DNA of 7,922 nucleotides from Bacteroidales bacterium UBA2198 (GTDB lineage Bacteria > Bacteroidota > Bacteroidia > Bacteroidales > VadinHA17): positions 1 to 7,922 of the forward strand of contig DCVC01000135.1 in the NCBI GenBank assembly GCA_002328625.1. Reading direction: 5' to 3'. The position numbers and the translations under genes were made by a program. Positions 5,936-7,922 of the stretch are shown here, piece by piece. The notes beneath the pieces were generated by a model. The model was not told the origin of the DNA. It saw only the letters and a list, made by a program, of their open reading frames with translations, and did not search any database. The stretch's first letter is position 1, and each line of letters opens with the position of its first letter.

Positions 5936-6553
5936 ATGCATCTTATTGGCGAGCAGGGAGTTGGGATAATTTTATTAATAGTATTGGCATTGCAGGGTGG
6001 ATTTATGCTGATCTGCACCAAGAGATTTCTGCAGATTAAACCCGAAGGACAGGGAATAGTCATGGCTACAAACTATTTCAATACAGCTATACTCATTTTG
6101 TTTATCCCTTTGATTGCTGTTTCCCTGATTATGGGTTGGTATCAGACCTTAGATCTGACTCACTGGACTATAGACAAGCATTGGCTAATCTTTGGATTAG
6201 AGGTTATTGGCATTGCTTTAATAATTCTCGGTACTGCAATGGTCGTATTTGGTTTTCTTGCTTTGCGCAAAACCTTTCAACCTGGCGGTTTTGCTCCACG
6301 CACCCAGGAAGTCCTGATAACCTCCGGTATTTACTCTTTGGTAAGAAATCCACTAAATGCCGGTGTGTTATATGTGACATTGGGCCTTGCACTTGTGATA
6401 CAATCATTTTTCGTAGTTGCCCTGTTTGTAATATATCTCATATTGATCTTACGTGTGATTTATATAGAAGAAAACCATCTCTCCAAAACGTTTGGTGAAG
6501 AGTACCGTTCTTATAGCCGGAAGGTTAGACGGCTCATTCTATTTATTTACTAA
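5936..6553 (+). CDS. Integral membrane methyltransferase, ICMT/PEMT-like
   Basis: With ATG 5936 the product has 205 residues and about five hydrophobic membrane segments. The C-terminal half carries the signature of the isoprenylcysteine/phospholipid methyltransferase superfamily (PF04140/PF04191): SGIYSLVRNPLNAGVL (about 130-145), a membrane segment, then RVIYIEENHLSKTFGEEYRSY (about 173-193) and a basic tail SRKVRRL. In this family the RNP and EE-L-FG-Y elements form the S-adenosylmethionine pocket at the membrane face. The methyl acceptor is unknown; bacterial members act on lipids or other hydrophobic small molecules, and many are uncharacterised. Length is normal and all key residues are present. 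An in-frame TTG at 5915 would add seven residues, but AGGAG placed 7 nt before the ATG favours 5936. It seems to be a single-gene unit, with a candidate promoter at 5851-5882. Confidence 0.88.
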   Translation: MHLIGEQGVGIILLIVLALQGGFMLICTKRFLQIKPEGQGIVMATNYFNTAILILFIPLIAVSLIMGWYQTLDLTHWTIDKHWLIFGLEVIGIALIILGTAMVVFGFLALRKTFQPGGFAPRTQEVLITSGIYSLVRNPLNAGVLYVTLGLALVIQSFFVVALFVIYLILILRVIYIEENHLSKTFGEEYRSYSRKVRRLILFIY

Positions 6554-6660
6554 CTAAAAGTGGACAAAAGAGCAAAAACTGAGAAGTACTAAGCGTGACC
6601 GGATTATCCGATCTCCGGTTTGCGGTCTCCGTTACCAGACAAATTTTTCCTGTTTCGCCT

Positions 6661-6688
6661 CGTACCCCGCACCCCGTACCGCGTACCA
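6661..6688. repeat. GC-rich heptanucleotide tandem repeat beside a 16-bp palindrome
   Basis: Four abutting 7-mers fit CGYACCN: CGTACCC, CGCACCC, CGTACCG and CGTACCA. They form a GC-rich island in an AT-rich spacer. Immediately to the right, AACTTTATATAAAGTT (6688-6703) is a perfect 16-bp palindrome. The function is unknown. The rest of the spacer after the methyltransferase (6554-6660) shows only a weak ACCGGA/TCCGGT inverted repeat (6598-6603 and 6614-6619). Confidence 0.6.
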
Positions 6689-6774
6689 ACTTTATATAAA
6701 GTTACACTCTCCTTAAACACAAGTCAGGTAATGAATGGGCAAGGAATCCCCAGGAACCATCCAATCAAATTTGT

Positions 6775-6903
6775 TTAAGAAAGAATAACCCGGGACTTAT
6801 ATAACAGGTTATATGATTGAAAGAAGACATCAACTTTAGTTTTTATCTTGCATGATACAAATACCATAGCAAATATGAACAAAACGAAAATAATTTTCTT
6901 CAT
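6775..6903 (-). CDS. 42-residue lipoprotein-like small ORF
   Basis: The ORF begins at ATG 6903 with a textbook lipoprotein signal, MKKIIFVLFIFAMVFVSC, with VSC as the end of the lipobox and Cys18 as the lipidation site. About 24 residues follow (KIKTKVDVFF then QSYNLLYKSRVILS) before TAA at 6777-6775. A promoter from repeat copy C (6992-6961) lies upstream at the expected distance of about 58 nt. The signal resembles that of the 133-residue lipoprotein next door (MKKILFLGLIISLIIGSC). Either it is a true small lipoprotein or the surviving 5' end of a truncated gene; no continuation is obvious after the stop. Function unknown. It is below the usual ORF length cut-off. Confidence 0.55.
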   Translation of the reverse strand: MKKIIFVLFIFAMVFVSCKIKTKVDVFFQSYNLLYKSRVILS

Positions 6904-6960
6904 TTCTTCAGAGATTTTAGTGATAGAGTGACTAATTAACTGTGAACAAATAACTTCAAT

Positions 6961-6992
6961 AAAATATACAAATTATAAAAGCCAAAGTCAAT
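6961..6992 (-). promoter_or_regulatory. Promoter of the small lipoprotein ORF, on repeat copy C
   Basis: On the minus strand ATTG (6992-6989), a 20-nt spacer and TATATTTT (6968-6961) match the TTTG-N20-TAnnTTTG pattern with one mismatch in each box. The 20-nt spacing is identical to that in copies A and D. Confidence 0.6.
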
Positions 6993-7000
6993 TTTATTTT

Positions 7001-7033
7001 AACCAAAAGCCCCCGGAGCCGATTTCCGGGGGC
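7001..7033 (-). terminator. Terminator of the 133-residue lipoprotein gene (repeat copy C)
   Basis: GCCCCCGGA (7009-7017) pairs perfectly with TCCGGGGGC (7025-7033) around a 7-nt loop. On the minus strand it runs into TTTTGGTTAAAA. It lies 47 nt past the stop of the 7081-7482 gene. Confidence 0.75.
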
Positions 7034-7080
7034 AGGTTCCAGAGCAAAGTAGTGGAAGTTATTTAAGTCGAATATTTTTT

Positions 7081-7482
7081 CTACTGGACAAGTATAAACC
7101 GGTTGTAAGAAACATTCATTAATCCATTAAATAAGTTTTCCTCTGCTGTCATAGCATTTTTATATAATTCACTATTGTGAATCGTATCATAAAGGGCTTG
7201 ATTGGGCCAGTATCCCTCAATCAAAAATCTGAAATTTTTTATAGAATCACTTTGAACAATCCATAATTTATAACCTGCATCCGGGTATCCAATTGAATCA
7301 ATAACTTTATTTACACGCTCAAATGATAAGAATAATTCGTGCGGGTCAATTCCAATTGAATCATTCCAGAAGCTGACACTTTTTAATGTGTTTTCTATTT
7401 TAACCTCCGGTTCAACTTTCTGTTGCACACAACTTCCGATTATTAACGAAATAATCAGACCTAAGAAGAGAATTTTTTTCAT
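7081..7482 (-). CDS. Small lipoprotein, possible dimeric alpha-beta barrel (ABM-like) domain
   Basis: A 133-residue protein with a lipoprotein signal ending in the lipobox IGSC (Cys18), so it should be anchored in the envelope. After a short polar linker (19-35) come NTLKSVSFWNDSIG, then DPHELFLSFERVNKVIDSIG, YPDAGYKLWIVQ, and a C-terminal block with FLIEGYWPNQALYDTIHN, ELYKNAM and NRFILV. The EGYW-x-N-x4-Y-x2-IH pattern followed by a short helix and a final strand resembles the half-barrel of antibiotic-biosynthesis monooxygenase/NIPSNAP-like proteins. That fold assignment is inference from the pattern, not a firm match. The start is ATG 7482, directly at the signal. It forms a single-gene unit: a consensus promoter on repeat copy D lies 46 nt upstream, and the terminator on repeat copy C follows it. 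Confidence 0.8.
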   Translation of the reverse strand: MKKILFLGLIISLIIGSCVQQKVEPEVKIENTLKSVSFWNDSIGIDPHELFLSFERVNKVIDSIGYPDAGYKLWIVQSDSIKNFRFLIEGYWPNQALYDTIHNSELYKNAMTAEENLFNGLMNVSYNRFILVQ

Positions 7483-7527
7483 ACTTACAGGCTTTAGCGG
7501 TTAATTAATAATTAGATGTTTAATTAT

Positions 7528-7559
7528 CAAAGTTACGCTATCAGAAAGTCAGAGTCAAA
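7528..7559 (-). promoter_or_regulatory. Promoter of the 133-residue lipoprotein, on repeat copy D
   Basis: On the minus strand TTTG (7559-7556), a 20-nt spacer and TAACTTTG (7535-7528) form a perfect Bacteroidota promoter, near-identical to that at 2310-2279. Confidence 0.8.
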
Positions 7560-7570
7560 TTTATTTTAAC

Positions 7571-7599
7571 AAGAAAGTCTCCGGCTGATTTCCGGGGAC
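7571..7599 (-). terminator. Hairpin of repeat copy D, no gene left to terminate
   Basis: GTCTCCGG (7577-7584) and CCGGGGAC (7592-7599) form an 8-position stem around CTGATTT, with one imperfect pair. It runs on the minus strand into TTTCTTGTT. The sequence to its right (7600-7790) shows no minus-strand coding frame, so the gene it once served seems to be gone. Confidence 0.6.
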
Positions 7600-7686
7600 A
7601 ATCTAAAGCAATATAAATTTTTAGGACAAATATTAAATACCAACAGGTCACGCTATATGAAACCAAAAAGGAAATGTTGTCAGCTT

Positions 7687-7729
7687 AATAATGGAACAAT
7701 AAACAGTTCACCGGTAAAATTCCATTATT
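7687..7729. promoter_or_regulatory. Perfect 10-bp inverted repeat upstream of the last gene
   Basis: AATAATGGAA (7687-7696) and TTCCATTATT (7720-7729) are exact inverted copies 23 nt apart, with a palindrome ACCGGT (7710-7715) between them. It lies 36-78 nt upstream of the -7 box at 7765, a normal place for an activator site. An RNA hairpin is less likely because there is no T-tract. Confidence 0.5.
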
Positions 7730-7764
7730 CGTCGAAAAACATGATCGGAAAAATATGTTTGTCA

Positions 7765-7772
7765 TAACTTTG
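7765..7772 (+). promoter_or_regulatory. -7 promoter box of the last gene
   Basis: TAACTTTG is a perfect Bacteroidota -7 element, 22 nt before the ATG at 7795. No good -33 box lies 19-20 nt upstream, which would suit a promoter that depends on an activator. Confidence 0.55.
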
Positions 7773-7794
7773 CATTATATATTAAACCTGACAG

Positions 7795-7922
7795 ATGAAA
7801 AAGATTTTATTATCAGCTATTGTTTCCCTGTTCATAATCCCGGTAATGACACAGGAGAATACCACCCTTAAGTTGAACCTGGAGAAAAACAAGTTACACC
7901 GTTTGAAGTCTGTTTCCGGGCA
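7795..7922 (+). CDS. N-terminus of an exported protein (partial at right edge)
   Basis: Forty-two codons are visible from ATG 7795 to the window edge. Residues 1 to about 20 (MKKILLSAIVSLFIIPVMTQ) form a Sec signal peptide. The mature start (ENTTLKLNLEKNKLHRLKSV) begins with a beta-strand-like LKLNLEKxKxxRLKS segment. That segment recalls the start of the DUF6263-type exported proteins of Bacteroidota, but too little is present for a firm call. It is not a lipoprotein, as no Cys follows the hydrophobic stretch. It is preceded by a clear -7 box (7765-7772) and a perfect inverted repeat (7687-7729), so it has its own transcription start and is divergent from the 7081-7482 lipoprotein gene. Confidence 0.7.
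   Translation, partial: MKKILLSAIVSLFIIPVMTQENTTLKLNLEKNKLHRLKSVSG

Larger units (their letters stand above)
6961..7033 (-). repeat. Terminator-promoter repeat, copy C
   Basis: On the minus strand it has the same order of hairpin, T-tract, TTAAAATAAAATTGAC, TTTGGCTTTT, 20-nt spacer and -7 box as copies A and D. The hairpin half and the -33 region are well conserved; the spacer and -7 box have diverged. Confidence 0.7.
7528..7599 (-). repeat. Terminator-promoter repeat, copy D
   Basis: On the minus strand hairpin, TTTCTTG, TTAAAATAAATTTGAC, spacer and TAACTTTGAT follow the same order as copy A, with 45 of 52 positions equal after the hairpin by hand count. No minus-strand gene lies to its right, so its terminator half has no client. 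Confidence 0.8.

Noticed and set aside
5809..6063. 84-codon minus-strand frame over the methyltransferase start
   Set aside because: It overlaps the Shine-Dalgarno and the start of a clear membrane methyltransferase on the other strand, and its sequence is Cys/Asn/Ile-rich and not protein-like.
6136..6498. 120-codon plus-strand and 67-codon minus-strand frames within the methyltransferase
   Set aside because: Both are alternative frames of a gene with full family motifs; neither has a promoter or protein-like sequence.
6598..6619. ACCGGA/TCCGGT inverted repeat as terminator of the methyltransferase gene
   Set aside because: Only 6 bp with a 10-nt loop and no T-tract after it; not a credible terminator.

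Overview
The window looks like chromosomal DNA of a Bacteroidota bacterium, probably a free-living Bacteroidales/Marinilabiliales-type lineage. The grounds are an AT-rich base composition, promoters of the Bacteroidota form (TTTG, about 20 nt, TAnnTTTG), almost no Shine-Dalgarno sequences, two FISUMP-domain proteins, and a membrane-anchored TolB/FlgO-like plus TPR protein of a type common in that group. The species cannot be told from the sequence.

Layout. The left edge holds the last 24 nt of a tRNA-like RNA, most likely tmRNA (ssrA). It is followed by an AT-rich stretch with three TTTTTACAT repeats and a small winged-helix protein on the minus strand (231-581). Next is a decayed minus-strand gene (762-1747): an N-terminal membrane module, an in-frame TGA, a TolB-like domain, a deletion with frameshift, and a scrap of TPR. 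Then come a small exported protein (1864-2235, -), a gene remnant (2382-2616, -), an exported alpha/beta-hydrolase of the Fes/esterase D type (2760-3581, +), and two convergent FISUMP proteins (3734-4396, + and 4760-5596, -) with another likely gene remnant between them. To the right are an ICMT/PEMT-like membrane methyltransferase (5936-6553, +), a 42-residue lipoprotein-like ORF (6775-6903, -), a 133-residue lipoprotein (7081-7482, -), and the start of an exported protein that runs off the right edge (7795 onward, +).

The most distinctive structure is a repeated intergenic module. Read on the minus strand, it is a GC-rich hairpin terminator with a T-tract, joined directly to a near-consensus Bacteroidota promoter with an exact 20-nt spacer. 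Three full copies (2279-2352, 6961-7033, 7528-7599) each precede a small minus-strand gene for an exported protein or lipoprotein, and a hairpin-only copy (4716-4740) follows a FISUMP gene. Two of the full copies match at about 45 of 52 positions by hand count, including the non-functional spacer, so they share ancestry. This resembles a set of single-gene transcription units moved or duplicated together with their own terminator and promoter.

Most intact genes are predicted to act in the envelope or outside the cell, and no shared pathway can be read from them. With several remnants, this looks like an accessory, decaying region next to a possible integration site. I found no CRISPR array, transposase, integrase, or recognisable defence or biosynthetic system.
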